From the NCBI RefSeq assembly GCF_014647895.1, contig NZ_BMQB01000008.1, forward strand, positions 124,001-188,000: a DNA stretch of 64,000 nucleotides, in the 5' to 3' direction. The stretch is from Pilimelia anulata (GTDB lineage: Bacteria; Actinomycetota; Actinomycetes; Mycobacteriales; Micromonosporaceae). The translations under genes were made by a program, and so were the position numbers. The notes beneath the pieces were generated by a model that worked only from the letters and a program-made list of their open reading frames with translations, was not told where the DNA came from and searched no databases. Shown here one piece after another: positions 1-8,932 of the stretch (the first letter of the stretch is position 1; every line of letters begins with the position of its first letter).

Positions 1-417
1 ATGGAGGAGGTGTTCCGCGAGGTCGTCGCCGAGGAGGCGCGCGAGCGCGGGCGGACGGTGCTGCTGTCCAGCCACATCCTCTCCGAGGTGGAGGCGCTCT
101 GCGACCGGGTCAGCATCGTCCGCGCCGGCCGCACCGTCGAGACCGGGACGCTGGCCGAGCTGCGCCACCTCACCCGGACCACGGTGACCGCCGAGCTGGC
201 CGCGCCGGTGGCCGGGCTGGCCGACCTGCCCGGCGTGCACGACCTGCACGTACGCGGCGACCGGATCGCCTGCGAGGTGGACGCCGCCGCGCTCGGCCCG
301 GTCCTCGGCCGGCTGGCCGCCGCCGGCCCGCGGGCGCTGACCGCGCAGCCGCCGACGCTGGAGCAGCTCTTCCTGCGCCACTACCGCGACGAGCTGCCCG
401 CCGGCGGTGCGCGGTGA
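1..417 (+). CDS. ABC transporter ATP-binding protein, C-terminal part (5' truncated by window)
   Basis: This is the end of an ATPase subunit that powers a membrane exporter. The window opens just after the Walker B/D-loop region. The visible part has the switch (H-loop) motif LLSSHILSEVEALCDRV near residues 20-37, followed by the usual C-terminal extension of drug or lipid exporters (EQLFLRHYR near the end). The Met at base 1 is almost certainly internal, because this family has about 170-200 residues before this point. The stop overlaps the start of the permease gene (GTGA), so the two are translationally coupled and form one exporter. The substrate cannot be told from the sequence. Confidence 0.9.
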   Translation: MEEVFREVVAEEARERGRTVLLSSHILSEVEALCDRVSIVRAGRTVETGTLAELRHLTRTTVTAELAAPVAGLADLPGVHDLHVRGDRIACEVDAAALGPVLGRLAAAGPRALTAQPPTLEQLFLRHYRDELPAGGAR

Positions 418-1988
418 CCGCCGGTACCGGCCGGCTGATCCGGCTGGCGCTGCGCCGGGACCGGTGGGTGCTGCCGCTGTGGGTGCTGCCGATGGCGCTG
501 CTGCCGGCGGCGTACGCGGCGAGCTTCCGTGGCCTGTACCCGGGCGGGGTCGGGCTGCGCGAGTACCACGACTCCGTCGCCGCCAACCCGGCGATGCTGT
601 CCACCGTCGGCCCGATCCTCGGCTCCTCGCTGGGCGCCGTGGTCGCCTGGCGGTGCGGGTTCCTGCTCGCGCTGGTCGGGCTGGCCGGGCTGCTCACGGT
701 CGTCCGGCACACCAGGGCCGAGGAGGACGCCGGGCGCCGCGAGCTGCTCGGCGCCGGCGCGGTCGGCCGGCTGGCGCCGCTGGCCGCGGCCCTGGCCGTC
801 GCCGCCGGGGCGCTGCTCGCGCTCGGCGCGGTCGCCGCGCTGGCGCTGGGCGCCGGCGGGCTGCCGTGGCCGGGCGCGGTCGCGCTGGGCGGCTCGTTCG
901 CGCTGGCCGGGCTGGTGTTCGCCGCCGTCGGCGCGGTGGCCGCGCAGCTCGCCCGGTCGGCCGGGGCGGCCCGCGGGGTGGCGCTGGGGGTGCTCGGCGC
1001 GGCGTACGCGCTGCGGGCGGCCGGCGACGCGGCCGGGCCGGGCGGCGGGGCCGCGTGGCTGTCGGCGCTGTCGCCGCTGGGCTGGGCGCAGCGGGTCCGC
1101 CCGTTCGCCGGCGAGCGCTGGTGGCTGCTCGGGGCGCTGGCTGCCGTGGCGGTCCTGCTGGCGGCCGGGGCGGCGGCGGTACAGGCACGGCGGGACCTCG
1201 GCGCCGGGGCGCTGCCGCAGCGGCGCGGGCCGGCGGCGGCCGGGTGGGCGCTGCGCGGGCCGGTCGGGCTGGCCTGGCGGCTGCACCGCGCGTCGCTGCT
1301 CGGCTGGCTGGCCGGGCTGACCCTGGTCGGCCTGGTCGTCGGCGGCGCCTCGGCGGGCATCGACGAGATGGTGGCGTCGAGTCGCGAGCTGGGCGACCTG
1401 CTCCCCCGGCTCGGCGGCGCCGCGGCGATGCGGGACACGTACCTGGCCGCGACCGCCGGGATCATGGCGCTGGCCGCCGCCGGGTACGCCGTCTCGGCGA
1501 CGCTGCGGCTGCGCGCCGAGGAGTCGGCCGGCCGGGCCGAGCCGATCCTGGCCACCGGACTCGGGCGGCTGCGCTGGGCCGGTAGCCACCTGCTGTTCGC
1601 GCTGGGCGGGCCGGTGCTGGCCCTGCTGGGGTACGGCGTCGGGTCGGGGCTGACCGCGCACGACCCCGGCGGCGCGCTCGCGGCGGCCGCGGCGCAGGTG
1701 CCGGCGGTGTGGGTGCTGGCCGGGGTGGCGCTCGCCGCCTGCGGCCTGCTCCCCCGGCTCGCCGCCGGGGTGGCGTGGGGCGCGCTGGGGCTGTGCGTGC
1801 TGCTCAGCCTGGTCGGCGCGCTCGCCGGGCTGGACCAGTGGGTGCTGGACCTGTCGCCGTTCGCGCACGCGCCGCGGCTGCCCGGCGGGACGGCGCACGC
1901 CGCGCCGCTGCTGTGGCTGGCCGGGACGGCGGCGGCGCTGCTGGCCGCGGGCCTGGCCGGGCTGCGCCGCCGCGACCTGGCCGGCTGA
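414..1988 (+). CDS. ABC-2 type exporter permease
   Basis: A 524-residue polytopic membrane protein, the likely partner of the ATPase whose stop codon it overlaps (GTG start inside GTGA). It contains about a dozen hydrophobic segments in two similar halves: the first begins near residue 17 (LPLWVLPMALLPAAYAA) and the second near residue 285. The cytoplasmic loops are Arg-rich, and a GLRRRDL motif closes the chain. Two-half permeases of this size are common in actinomycetes in operons annotated as antibiotic or polyketide exporters. That family assignment is from memory, and no substrate is implied here. No regulator is visible because the upstream side is cut by the window. Confidence 0.85.
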   Translation: MTAGTGRLIRLALRRDRWVLPLWVLPMALLPAAYAASFRGLYPGGVGLREYHDSVAANPAMLSTVGPILGSSLGAVVAWRCGFLLALVGLAGLLTVVRHTRAEEDAGRRELLGAGAVGRLAPLAAALAVAAGALLALGAVAALALGAGGLPWPGAVALGGSFALAGLVFAAVGAVAAQLARSAGAARGVALGVLGAAYALRAAGDAAGPGGGAAWLSALSPLGWAQRVRPFAGERWWLLGALAAVAVLLAAGAAAVQARRDLGAGALPQRRGPAAAGWALRGPVGLAWRLHRASLLGWLAGLTLVGLVVGGASAGIDEMVASSRELGDLLPRLGGAAAMRDTYLAATAGIMALAAAGYAVSATLRLRAEESAGRAEPILATGLGRLRWAGSHLLFALGGPVLALLGYGVGSGLTAHDPGGALAAAAAQVPAVWVLAGVALAACGLLPRLAAGVAWGALGLCVLLSLVGALAGLDQWVLDLSPFAHAPRLPGGTAHAAPLLWLAGTAAALLAAGLAGLRRRDLAG

Positions 1989-2017
1989 CCGGCGGCGGGG
2001 TTGCGTAGCCTCCTCCC

Positions 2018-2896
2018 ATGGAGGACGGGCCCGTGCACTGGTTCACCGAGAGCGCGCTGCCGTACGCCAGCCCGGGGGTGCGGGTGCAGGTCGCGTACAC
2101 CGCGGTCCGGCACGACGAGCGGACCCCGTACGGGCACGTGCAGGTCCTGGACACCCCGTTCCACGGGCGGGTGCTCGTGCTCGACGGGATCATCCAGACC
2201 ACCGAGCGGGACGAGGCGATCTACCACGAGATGCTGGTCCTGCCGCCGGCGTTGCAGCACGGCGCCCCGCGCGACATCCTGATCGTCGGCGGCGGGGACG
2301 GCGGCGCCCTGCGCCGGGCGCTGCGGCTGCGCAGCCTGCGCCGGGTGGTCCAGGTGGAGATCGACGAGACGGTCACCCGGGTCTGCCGGGAGCACCTGCC
2401 GGCGATCGGCGGCGACGCGTGGGACGACCCGCGGGTGGAGCTGGTGTTCGCCGACGGCGCGGCGTACGTGGCCGACGGCGGGCCGGCGTTCGACGTGATC
2501 GTGCTGGACCTGCCCGACCCGATCCCCGGCGGGCCGGCGGAGCCGCTGTTCGGCGCCGACTTCCTCGCCGCGGCGGCGCGGCGGCTCGCGCCGGGCGGGG
2601 TGCTGGCGTTGCAGTGCGGGTCGCTGACCGTACAGCCGGCGGAGGTCGCCCGGACCCGGGCCGCGGCGGGGCGGGTGTTCGCGGACACGCTGCTGCACCA
2701 CGCGGTGATCCCCGGCTATCAGCTCACCAGCTTCGGGTTCCTGGTCGCGGCGGCGCATCCGCTGCGGCCGGCGGCGGCGGTGGCGGCCGGGGACTGGTCG
2801 AACATCGACGGGGTCAGCGAGCACCTGACGCCGGAGGTGTACGCGGCGTCCACTGTGCTGCCCCCGCACCTCGCCCGCCGCCTCGCGACCGCCTGA
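2018..2896 (+). CDS. Spermidine synthase-like aminopropyltransferase / methyltransferase-fold protein
   Basis: A 292-residue soluble protein with the SpeE fold. Residues 40-75 form the N-terminal beta domain, including IIQTTERDEAIYHEML, which resembles the substrate-loop signature of spermidine synthases. The nucleotide-binding glycine loop VGGGDGGALR lies near residues 90-99, an acidic E115 follows strand 2, and LDLPDPIPGG (about 168-177) matches the catalytic Asp loop. The start ATG lies 29 bases after the exporter stop with only a weak GGAGG-like site (CTCCTCCC is on the wrong strand), so the gene may be read through from the exporter operon. Actinomycete members often have unknown acceptors, so the polyamine substrate is an inference. 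It is not the long membrane-fused form of the family. Confidence 0.85.
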   Translation: MEDGPVHWFTESALPYASPGVRVQVAYTAVRHDERTPYGHVQVLDTPFHGRVLVLDGIIQTTERDEAIYHEMLVLPPALQHGAPRDILIVGGGDGGALRRALRLRSLRRVVQVEIDETVTRVCREHLPAIGGDAWDDPRVELVFADGAAYVADGGPAFDVIVLDLPDPIPGGPAEPLFGADFLAAAARRLAPGGVLALQCGSLTVQPAEVARTRAAAGRVFADTLLHHAVIPGYQLTSFGFLVAAAHPLRPAAAVAAGDWSNIDGVSEHLTPEVYAASTVLPPHLARRLATA

Positions 2897-2954
2897 CCAC
2901 CGATCGACTTTCCTTATCCGGCTGGCTCCTCACGGGCGACCAGGGCGCCGGCGA

Positions 2955-3275
2955 TCATGCGCCGCTCCGGGACCGCCAGCGGGACAAGCCGACGCTCCGA
3001 CCCAGCCGACCTCCTCCCTCCTGGACAACCGAGCACCTCCCGGTTGCCGGCGTCTCCACCCGCTGTCTGGCCCGCTGGACGCTGGCGGCTCTGATCTCGA
3101 TGAACCTGACTTCCGGCTGCTTCCGCCAGGTGATCTGGTCACACTTCACGCTGATCCACCAGCCGCCGTCGTCGTAGCGCCTGTCGCCTACGGCTGTCAC
3201 GGTGACGAGGATGCTGCCCTGCCCCGTGCGCCACTCCGTCTCGCGCAGGATCAGCACGTCACCGCGGCGGAGCAT
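2955..3275 (-). CDS. Small conserved hypothetical protein next to the XRE cassette
   Basis: A 106-residue protein starting MLRRGDVLILRETEW. I chose this start because AAGGAGG sits 8 bases upstream on the minus strand; a longer frame reaching 3341 has no ribosome site. The N-terminal 70 residues look folded: beta-rich, with Trp- and Asp-containing stretches such as YDDGGWWISVK. The last 30 residues are Arg/Ser-rich and look unstructured. Similar short proteins beginning M-L-R-x-G-D-V are, as I remember, common in Micromonosporaceae beside DUF6879/XRE cassettes. No function is known to me. It points away from the cassette at 3557-5116 and shares its lower GC content. Confidence 0.6.
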   Translation of the reverse strand: MLRRGDVLILRETEWRTGQGSILVTVTAVGDRRYDDGGWWISVKCDQITWRKQPEVRFIEIRAASVQRARQRVETPATGRCSVVQEGGGRLGRSVGLSRWRSRSGA

Positions 3276-3556
3276 CGGGGCGGCCTCCTTGTTGTCCGAG
3301 CGGGTTGAGGGTGGAGGCCGGCTCGGGTGACCGGCCTCCACCTCCGAGACAGCGCACCCTCACCTACCCGCCGCGGTTCGTGGACTTCGCTCACGGCGTC
3401 AGGGCCTTGTCGGGCTTGCTGCTGGTTCTCAAGCCAGGATGCATCGGTGGCCGGACCCACGACCTTGCTGTCCTTTGCGCATTGATCCGCTTGCCGGGCT
3501 ACGGAACGATGGCAACCGAGCAAATCGGAGCAAAACTCACGACGGGAGGCGACGAC
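3276..3556. promoter_or_regulatory. Divergent intergenic region upstream of the XRE cassette
   Basis: 281 bases separate the divergent small gene (start 3275) and the cassette (start 3557). GC content falls visibly here compared with the flanks. Both outward genes have good ribosome sites (AAGGAGG on minus; GGGAGG at 3544-3549 on plus), so promoters for both directions should lie here. I could not identify convincing -35/-10 pairs or an operator. No RNA gene is visible. Confidence 0.4.
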
Positions 3557-3761
3557 GTGCGTGTGGAGTTCTTGGGCAAGGACCCCGGCAGCAACCCCGG
3601 TGACTGTCCGTCGCTATACCGGACGGACAGGAACACGTACGTGGTCCAGGGCTGGGTGGTGACCGATCCCGAGGAGCTCGCCGCCATGGATGTCCCAGAA
3701 GGAGAGAGCGTGGTAGAGATCCCAGCATCGGATGATGCCGCTCTTCGCCCGCGGGGTATAG
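3557..3761 (+). pseudogene. Short conserved actinobacterial protein of the DUF6879/XRE cassette, frameshifted near its 3' end
   Basis: Starting from GTG 3557 (GGGAGG 7 bases upstream), the frame reads MRVEFLGKDPGSNPGD and later VVQGWVVTDPEELAAMDVP. This is the signature of a roughly 65-residue protein that regularly precedes DUF6879 genes. After VVEIPAS the frame changes: read as is, it runs on into unrelated DDAALRPRG and overlaps the next gene. Ignoring one G of the GG at 3730-3731 gives MMPLFARGV and a TAG at 3759-3761, one base before the next start. That is the expected family length and ending. So there is a +1 insertion, which is either a real mutation or a sequencing error. The function of the family is unknown to me. 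Confidence 0.75.
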
Positions 3762-3762
3762 C

Positions 3763-4292
3763 GTGCGAGAGATCAGCGCCTCCGAGGTAGCGGACCTTCG
3801 CCGCAACATCCAGCGATCGTGGGAGCACCTCGAAACGCGGGATTCCTACGGCACTGCCGAGGAACTGCCCTACATGGCTCGCTGGCAGGAGAGCGGGGAC
3901 ACCTCCTGGCTCACCGAGTGGCCCGCCATGAACGAGTGGTGCGGCATGCTCCGCTCGCACGTCACCAACGGTCGCAAGCTCCGCCGAGCCCGGATAGTCA
4001 GCGAGCCGCTGAGCCGGTACCAGCAATGGAGCGTGCTCGTGGCTCCACCCATGGTCGACGCCGGTGAGGACATCCGGTGGTGTCCCCGCCGCCTTGTCTG
4101 CGAGATCGGAATCCCCGGCAACGACTTCTACCTGCTCGACGGCCGGATCGCCGTGTTCCTGCACTACGAGGGTGACGGCAGCTGACCGGCTACACCACCA
4201 CCGAGGATCTCGCCGTCCTCGACCTCTGCCGGCGGGCGTTCGAGGACGTGTGGAGCCTGAGCACGCCGCACCGTGACTACAAGCCCCAGTAG
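3763..4292 (+). pseudogene. DUF6879 family protein, frameshifted (-1)
   Basis: GTG start two bases after the restored stop of the previous gene. The first 140 residues are typical DUF6879: REISASEVADLRRNIQRS at the N-terminus, ELPYMARWQ near residue 45 and GNDFYLLDGRIAVFLHYEG near the shift. A premature TGA follows GDGS at 4183-4185. Adding one G there (TGA to TGGA, giving Trp) restores WTGYTTTEDLAVLDLCRR and then FEDVWSLSTPHRDYKPQ with a stop at 4290-4292. That is the usual C-terminal half of the family, about 176 residues in all. The intended end overlaps the next gene start (4273) by 20 bases, typical coupling for this cassette. The exact biochemical role is not established. Confidence 0.8.
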
Positions 4293-5116
4293 CGCCGCAC
4301 GCGAGGAGCGGCGAGCCCTCGGCGTACGTCTCCGTCAGCTTCGCATCGACGCCAGGCTGACGGCGACGGCGCTCGCGGAGACCTACGGCTGGCAGCTTTC
4401 CAAGGTCAGCAAGATTGAGCACGGTAAGCAGCTTCCATCGAAGGACGATATCCGCGACTGGTGTGCAGCCTGTTCTTGTCTCGAGCAGTTCCCTGACCTA
4501 CTGGCCACCTTGGAGAACGTCAATTCCGCGTACATCGAGTGGCACCTTCAGACCCGCGCGGGCCAGAAGCGCCCGGGCGGCTCCAAGGACAAGTACGAGC
4601 GCACCACCCTGTTCCGCATCTTCGAGCCCCTGGTAATGCCCGGCATCTTGCAGACCGAGTCCTACTACCGCTCGATCCACGCGAGCTGGCGGTCCTTCCT
4701 CAGCACGCCGGACGACGTCGAAGAGGCATTGGCCTATCGGGCTGAGCGGACAGAGCGTGCCCTCACGGCCGGCAAGCGGGTTCTGGTCGTGCTCGGCGAG
4801 GAAGTCTGTCGAACTCGCGTGACCGGACCGAGCGAGCATGAGAGCCAGCTCGCACACCTGCTTGTCATGGCGAAGCATCCTGCCATCTCGCTCGGCATCA
4901 TCCCCAGCATCACCGTCCGGATGCTGGTAGCGAACGTGGGCTTCTGGATCTTTGGGATGTCGGAAGTGTCAGTCGAGACCCCCACCCGCGGCCGTTCGGA
5001 TGACTCGGCCGAAGGAGATCCAGCAGTACGAGCGGCTATTCAGTGTGCTGCAAGCCCAAGCGGTCTACGGCAGGGACGCTCGTCGCCTGGTCACGAAGGC
5101 CATGGACGAGCTGTAG
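4273..5116 (+). pseudogene. XRE-family regulator with DUF5753 domain, frameshifted (+1)
   Basis: An HTH regulator of the WhiJ/BldB-associated class. Residues 10-65 form the helix-turn-helix (VRLRQLRIDARLTATALAE, then WQLSKVSKIEHGKQLPS). Residues 95-235 match DUF5753 (EPLVMPGILQTESYYRS, RAERTERAL, GIIPS). After SVETPT the written frame becomes an unrelated Arg/Ser-rich tail ending at 5211. Dropping one C of the CCC at 4985-4987 gives AAVRMTRPKEIQQYERLF and then SVLQAQAVYGRDARRLVTKA, with a stop at 5114-5116. This is the normal family ending, so a +1 insertion is clear. The gene overlaps the intended 3' end of the DUF6879 gene. If the indel is real, the last 45 or so residues of the ligand/partner domain are lost. 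Confidence 0.85.
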
Positions 5117-5263
5117 CCTCCGGGCGGCTCAGGGCCAACGTCAGCCAGAACACTGAGGTCGACCGCGAGTTCGCGGACATGGTCGCCGCGCTAAGGCCCG
5201 TGCTGCATTGACAATGTCCTGAATCGACGAATCCGCGGTCACGGGGTGGCCGAGCGAGCGCAC

Positions 5264-6154
5264 TCATCCGCTGATTCGGGCGGCGATGGCGTCGGCGAAG
5301 GCGGCCAAGCGGGCCGGGTCGGCCTGGCGGAAACCCAGCGACGGCTCGGTCAGCTCCACCTCCAGCACCAGCGGTCCGGCCGGGCCGCGGACCACGTCCA
5401 CCCGGCCGTACAGCAAATCGGCAACCGCCACCCCCGCATCGGCCGCGGCCGCGTCGAGGCACCGCCGCGCGAACGCCACCAGCGCCGGCGCGGCCCCGAC
5501 GGGGGCGAGCCGCTCGGACCGGTACAACTCGCCGCCCGCCGGGTCGCCCGGGCCAACGGACAGCATCGCCCCCTTGGTGAAGGCGTGCGAGTACCGGCCG
5601 CCGACGAACACCAGCGCCGTCTCCCCCTCGGCGTCGACCGCCGGCTGGTACGGCTGGACCAGCGCCGCCCGCCCCGCGGCGTGCAGCGCCCGCAGGTGCG
5701 CCGCGGCGGCGTCGGCGGTCGCCGGGTCGAACCGGCCCGCGCCGCGGGCGCCGGCGCCGACCGCCGGCTTGACCACGATCGGGCCGGCGACCGGGCCGAG
5801 CGGCTCCCCCGGCTCGCGGACTGCGGTCGGCACGACCGGTACGCCCGCGGCGGCGAGCCGCAGCAGGTACCGCTTGTCGGTGTTGCGGCGCAGCACCGGG
5901 TACGGGTTGGCCAGCCGCGGCACGGCCGCCGCCCAGGCGAGGAAGTCGGCGGGCCGGTCGGTGTAGTCCCAGGTGGCGCGCAGGACGACGAGCGCGCCGG
6001 GCGGCGGTGGGCCGGCGTCCCACGGCTGCCAGCGGGCCGGGACGCCGCGCGCCGCGAGCAGCCCGGGCAGCGCGGCCTCGTCGCCGTCGCCCGCGGGGCA
6101 GCGGGCGCACGAGGCCAGCACGACCGCGGTCGGCGGGTGGGGTGCGGTCGGCAT
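5264..6154 (-). CDS. ATP-grasp domain protein (DcsG/RimK-like carboxylate-amine ligase)
   Basis: A 296-residue soluble enzyme. The ATG at 6154 has GAGGAG 9 bases upstream. Residues 1-95 are a small alpha/beta preATP-grasp domain (VVLRATWDYTDRPADF). From about 96 the ATP-grasp fold follows: NTDKRYLLRLAAAGVPVVPT, then IVVKPAVGAGARGAGRF (ATP-binding lysine and glycine-rich loop) and near the end LVLEVELTEPSLGF, which supplies metal-binding acidic residues. This layout resembles the O-ureido-D-serine cyclo-ligase DcsG and many orphan actinobacterial homologues. It stands alone, with no cycloserine genes around it, so the substrate is unknown. Confidence 0.8.
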   Translation of the reverse strand: MPTAPHPPTAVVLASCARCPAGDGDEAALPGLLAARGVPARWQPWDAGPPPPGALVVLRATWDYTDRPADFLAWAAAVPRLANPYPVLRRNTDKRYLLRLAAAGVPVVPTAVREPGEPLGPVAGPIVVKPAVGAGARGAGRFDPATADAAAAHLRALHAAGRAALVQPYQPAVDAEGETALVFVGGRYSHAFTKGAMLSVGPGDPAGGELYRSERLAPVGAAPALVAFARRCLDAAAADAGVAVADLLYGRVDVVRGPAGPLVLEVELTEPSLGFRQADPARLAAFADAIAARISG

Positions 6155-6231
6155 CGGGCGGCGCTCCTCGGCTCGGGTGATCTTCCCGAACCGTAGCCGG
6201 CGCCGCCGGCGGCGCCGGCACCGATGGGTCG

Positions 6232-8403
6232 TCAGGCGGCGTGCGGGAGGCGGACCGTCATCGTGGTGCCGATGCCGACCGCGGACTCCGCCCGGATCGA
6301 GCCGCCGTGCGCGTCCACGATGGCCTTCGCGATGGCCAGCCCGAGGCCGGTGCCGGGGACCGCGTCGCGGCGCGCCCGGTCGGCCCGGAAGAACCGGGTG
6401 AACAGCTTGGCCTGCTCGTCGTCCGGGATGCCGGTGCCGGTGTCGGCGACCGCCAGGACCAGCCGGGCGCCGTCGGCCCGGGCGGTCACGGTCACCCGGT
6501 CGCCGGGAGCGGAGAACTTGACCGCGTTGGACAGCAGGTTGAGCAGCGCCCGCTCGAGCTGCGCCGCGTCGGCGTCCAGGACGGGCAGGTCGGCGGACAC
6601 CTCGGCGGCCAGGGCCACGTCGGCGGTCCGGGCGGTGCCGGACATCGCGGCGAGGCAGCGGTCCAGCAGCGCGGCGACGTCCACGGCGCCGCGGGACAGC
6701 GTGACGCCGCCCTGGTCGATCCGGGTGAACGTCAGCAGGTCCTCGATCAGCTCCAGCAGCCGCTGGCCGTTGTCGTCGATCACCTTGACCATGCGCTGCT
6801 CGGTCGGGCCGAGGGTGTCGGTGTCGGCGAGCAGCTCGGTGTACCCGCGGATGGAGGTCAGCGGGGTGCGCAGCTCGTGCGAGACGGTGGCGATGAACTG
6901 GCTCTTCATCCGGTCCAGCTCGCGCAGCCGCTCCTCGGTGGCCCGGGCCCGGCTGATGTCGTGGAAGACGGCCACCGCGCCGGACTGGCCGAGGCCGCGC
7001 AGCGGCCGGCCGGAGACGGAGATGTGCAGGCCGGCGGGGTGCGCGGCGTTGCGCAGGACCATCGGTACCTGCTCGGTGGCCTCGCCGCGCAGGGCGCGGA
7101 CCAGCGGCAGCTCGTCGGTGGGGAACGGCGTCTCGCCGTCCGGGCGCAGGATGCCGTAGTGCTCCTGCCAGTGCTCCGGGCCGTCCCGGTCGGCGGCCGC
7201 GCCGAGCATCTCCCGGGCGGCCGGGTTGTGCAGCAGGAACTCGCCGTCGGCGTCGACCACGCCGACGCCGTCGGAGATGCTGTCCAGGATCGCGCCGAGC
7301 AGGTGCGCCTGCTCCTCGGCCCGGGTCCGCTCGGCGGCCAGCTCGGCGGTGGCCGCGGCGACGGCCGAGCGGGCCCGGCTGCGGCCGGTGGCGAGCGCCC
7401 AGACCAGGCCGCCCAGGAGCAGGGCGACGAGCGTACCGGCGCCGGCGACCACGGCCGGCAGCGCGCCGCCGCCGGTGACCAGCGCGGCGCCGCGGGCGGC
7501 GACGGCGAGCCGCCACTGCTGGCCGGCGACGGCCAGCGGCAGGTCGCGGACCACGTCCCGGCGGCCCTCGACCGCGGCGCGGTGGGCGTCGATGGTGACG
7601 GCGCGGCCGCTGTCGTCGGCGGCGGTGAGCGCGACGTCGACCAGGTCGGCGGCGCTGCGGCTGCTGAGTGCGGCCGACATGAAGTCGCGGCCGCGGATGC
7701 CCAGCAGTACCCAGCCGCGGAACGGGCGGGCGGCGCCGGCGGTGGCCGGCCCGTACACCGGGGCGGTCAGGGTGAACGACATCTGCCGCTGGTCGGCGGG
7801 CAGGGCCCGGTCGATGAGGAGCTGGTACGCCGCGGACAGCGCGACGTCGCCGGTCCGGCGGGCGGCGGCGAGCGCCCGGGCGGGGGCGGCGGCGCGGGAG
7901 GCGTCGACGCCGAGCCGGGCCGCGTTGCTGCCGTCGAGCGGGACGCTGAGGACGGAGAAGTAGTGCTCCCGGCCGGTCCGCTCGGTGCTGAGGGTGAGCC
8001 CGGGCACGCCGCGGCCGCGCCACAGCGCCCGGGTCGCCGGGATCGCGGCGTCGGTGGCCGGCACGAGGTAGGCCACCGAGGAGGCGCCGGCCAGCCGCAG
8101 GTCGCGCAGCGCGGCGACGGAGGTGTCGAAGGCGCCGCGGGTCAGCGTGGGGTGGGCGCTCAGCGCGCCGGCGACCGTGCGCAGGGTGTCGACGTACCGG
8201 TTGGCCTCGGCGCCGACGGCGTCGGCCGCGGCGGCGGCCCGCCGGTCGAGCTGCTCGGCGACGAGGTGCCGCTGGCCCGCGGCGAGCGCGGCGCCGGCGC
8301 CGAGCGCGATGGCGGCGGAGAGCACGACGACGAGGCCGGCCAGCGCTCCCGCCGACCGGCGGCCGCACCGGCTGCCCGTCCCCTTGTCCACCACGGCACA
8401 CAT
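6232..8403 (-). CDS. CHASE-domain sensor histidine kinase with PAS
   Basis: A 723-residue membrane kinase. A first helix (LAGLVVVLSAAIALGAGAA) and a second near residue 330 (VVAGAGTLVALLLGGLVW) frame an extracellular domain of about 280 residues that looks like CHASE (PATDAAIPATRALWR, FRGWVLLGIRGRDFM). A PAS domain follows (ILDSISDGVGVVDADGEF), then HisKA with the phosphoacceptor H509 in ATVSHELRTPLTS, then a HATPase with NLLSNAVKFS, DTGTGIP and GTGLGLAI. I chose the ATG at 8403; no good ribosome site is visible, so translation may be leaderless. It is divergent from a response regulator and second kinase, and the three probably form one circuit. It has no receiver domain of its own. Confidence 0.87.
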   Translation of the reverse strand: MCAVVDKGTGSRCGRRSAGALAGLVVVLSAAIALGAGAALAAGQRHLVAEQLDRRAAAAADAVGAEANRYVDTLRTVAGALSAHPTLTRGAFDTSVAALRDLRLAGASSVAYLVPATDAAIPATRALWRGRGVPGLTLSTERTGREHYFSVLSVPLDGSNAARLGVDASRAAAPARALAAARRTGDVALSAAYQLLIDRALPADQRQMSFTLTAPVYGPATAGAARPFRGWVLLGIRGRDFMSAALSSRSAADLVDVALTAADDSGRAVTIDAHRAAVEGRRDVVRDLPLAVAGQQWRLAVAARGAALVTGGGALPAVVAGAGTLVALLLGGLVWALATGRSRARSAVAAATAELAAERTRAEEQAHLLGAILDSISDGVGVVDADGEFLLHNPAAREMLGAAADRDGPEHWQEHYGILRPDGETPFPTDELPLVRALRGEATEQVPMVLRNAAHPAGLHISVSGRPLRGLGQSGAVAVFHDISRARATEERLRELDRMKSQFIATVSHELRTPLTSIRGYTELLADTDTLGPTEQRMVKVIDDNGQRLLELIEDLLTFTRIDQGGVTLSRGAVDVAALLDRCLAAMSGTARTADVALAAEVSADLPVLDADAAQLERALLNLLSNAVKFSAPGDRVTVTARADGARLVLAVADTGTGIPDDEQAKLFTRFFRADRARRDAVPGTGLGLAIAKAIVDAHGGSIRAESAVGIGTTMTVRLPHAA

Positions 8404-8553
8404 ATCGACGCCGGGCCGGCGGGGGTGAGGAAGTGCAACCCGATCGCTCCACCGCCCGGCCGGCGGCGTGCCCGGCACCCCGGCCGAACCGGATCGAATC
8501 CGACGGAACGGGCGCTACGGTGGGAGAATGCGGGGCGTCGGGGAGGTGAGCGC

Positions 8554-8928
8554 ATGGCGACGGTGCTGATCGCGGAGGACGACACCGACATCCGAGACCT
8601 CGTGATCTTCCGACTGAAGCAGGCCGAGCTGGACGTCATCGAGGTCAAGGACGGCCTGGCGGCGGTCGCCGCGGCCCTGCGGGACCGGCCGGACGTGGCG
8701 GTACTCGACGTCGCCATGCCCGGTTTGTCGGGTCTTGAGGTGTGTCGGCAGCTACGCGCCGCCCCCGAGACCCGGCACATGCTGATCCTGCTGCTCACCG
8801 CACGGGCCCAGGAGACCGACATCGAGCAGGGATTCGCCGTCGGCGCGGACGACTACATGACGAAGCCGTTCAGCCCGCGGGAGCTGGCCACCCGCGTCCG
8901 CTCCCTGCTCGACCGCCCGCGGGAGTAG
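8554..8928 (+). CDS. Single-domain response regulator (CheY-like)
   Basis: A 124-residue receiver domain with no output domain. The start ATG has GGGAGGTGAG upstream. Key residues are all present: acidic pocket E8/D9/D10, phosphoacceptor D52 in VLDVAMPG, switch Thr in LLTAR and K104 in MTKPF. It is followed four bases later by a histidine kinase (8933) and faces another kinase on the opposite strand. A lone receiver between two kinases suggests it relays phosphate or binds a target protein instead of DNA. The extended pattern of E-x-G-F-A-V-G-A-D-D-Y before the conserved Lys is typical of the PleD/DivK-like group. Confidence 0.92.
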   Translation: MATVLIAEDDTDIRDLVIFRLKQAELDVIEVKDGLAAVAAALRDRPDVAVLDVAMPGLSGLEVCRQLRAAPETRHMLILLLTARAQETDIEQGFAVGADDYMTKPFSPRELATRVRSLLDRPRE

Positions 8929-8932
8929 GGCC

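Noticed and set aside
170..2869. A nearly 900-codon open frame antisense to the exporter and spermidine-synthase-like genes
   Set aside because: It is an Arg/Pro/Ala-rich shadow caused by high GC; it has no domain, no ribosome site, and the sense frames encode recognisable families.
5264..6154. A D-cycloserine biosynthesis gene
   Set aside because: Only the ATP-grasp enzyme resembles DcsG; none of the other pathway genes is present nearby.
8485..8510. GGATCGAATCC resembling a tRNA T-arm
   Set aside because: The invariant TTC of the T-loop is missing and no acceptor, D or anticodon arm can be folded around it.
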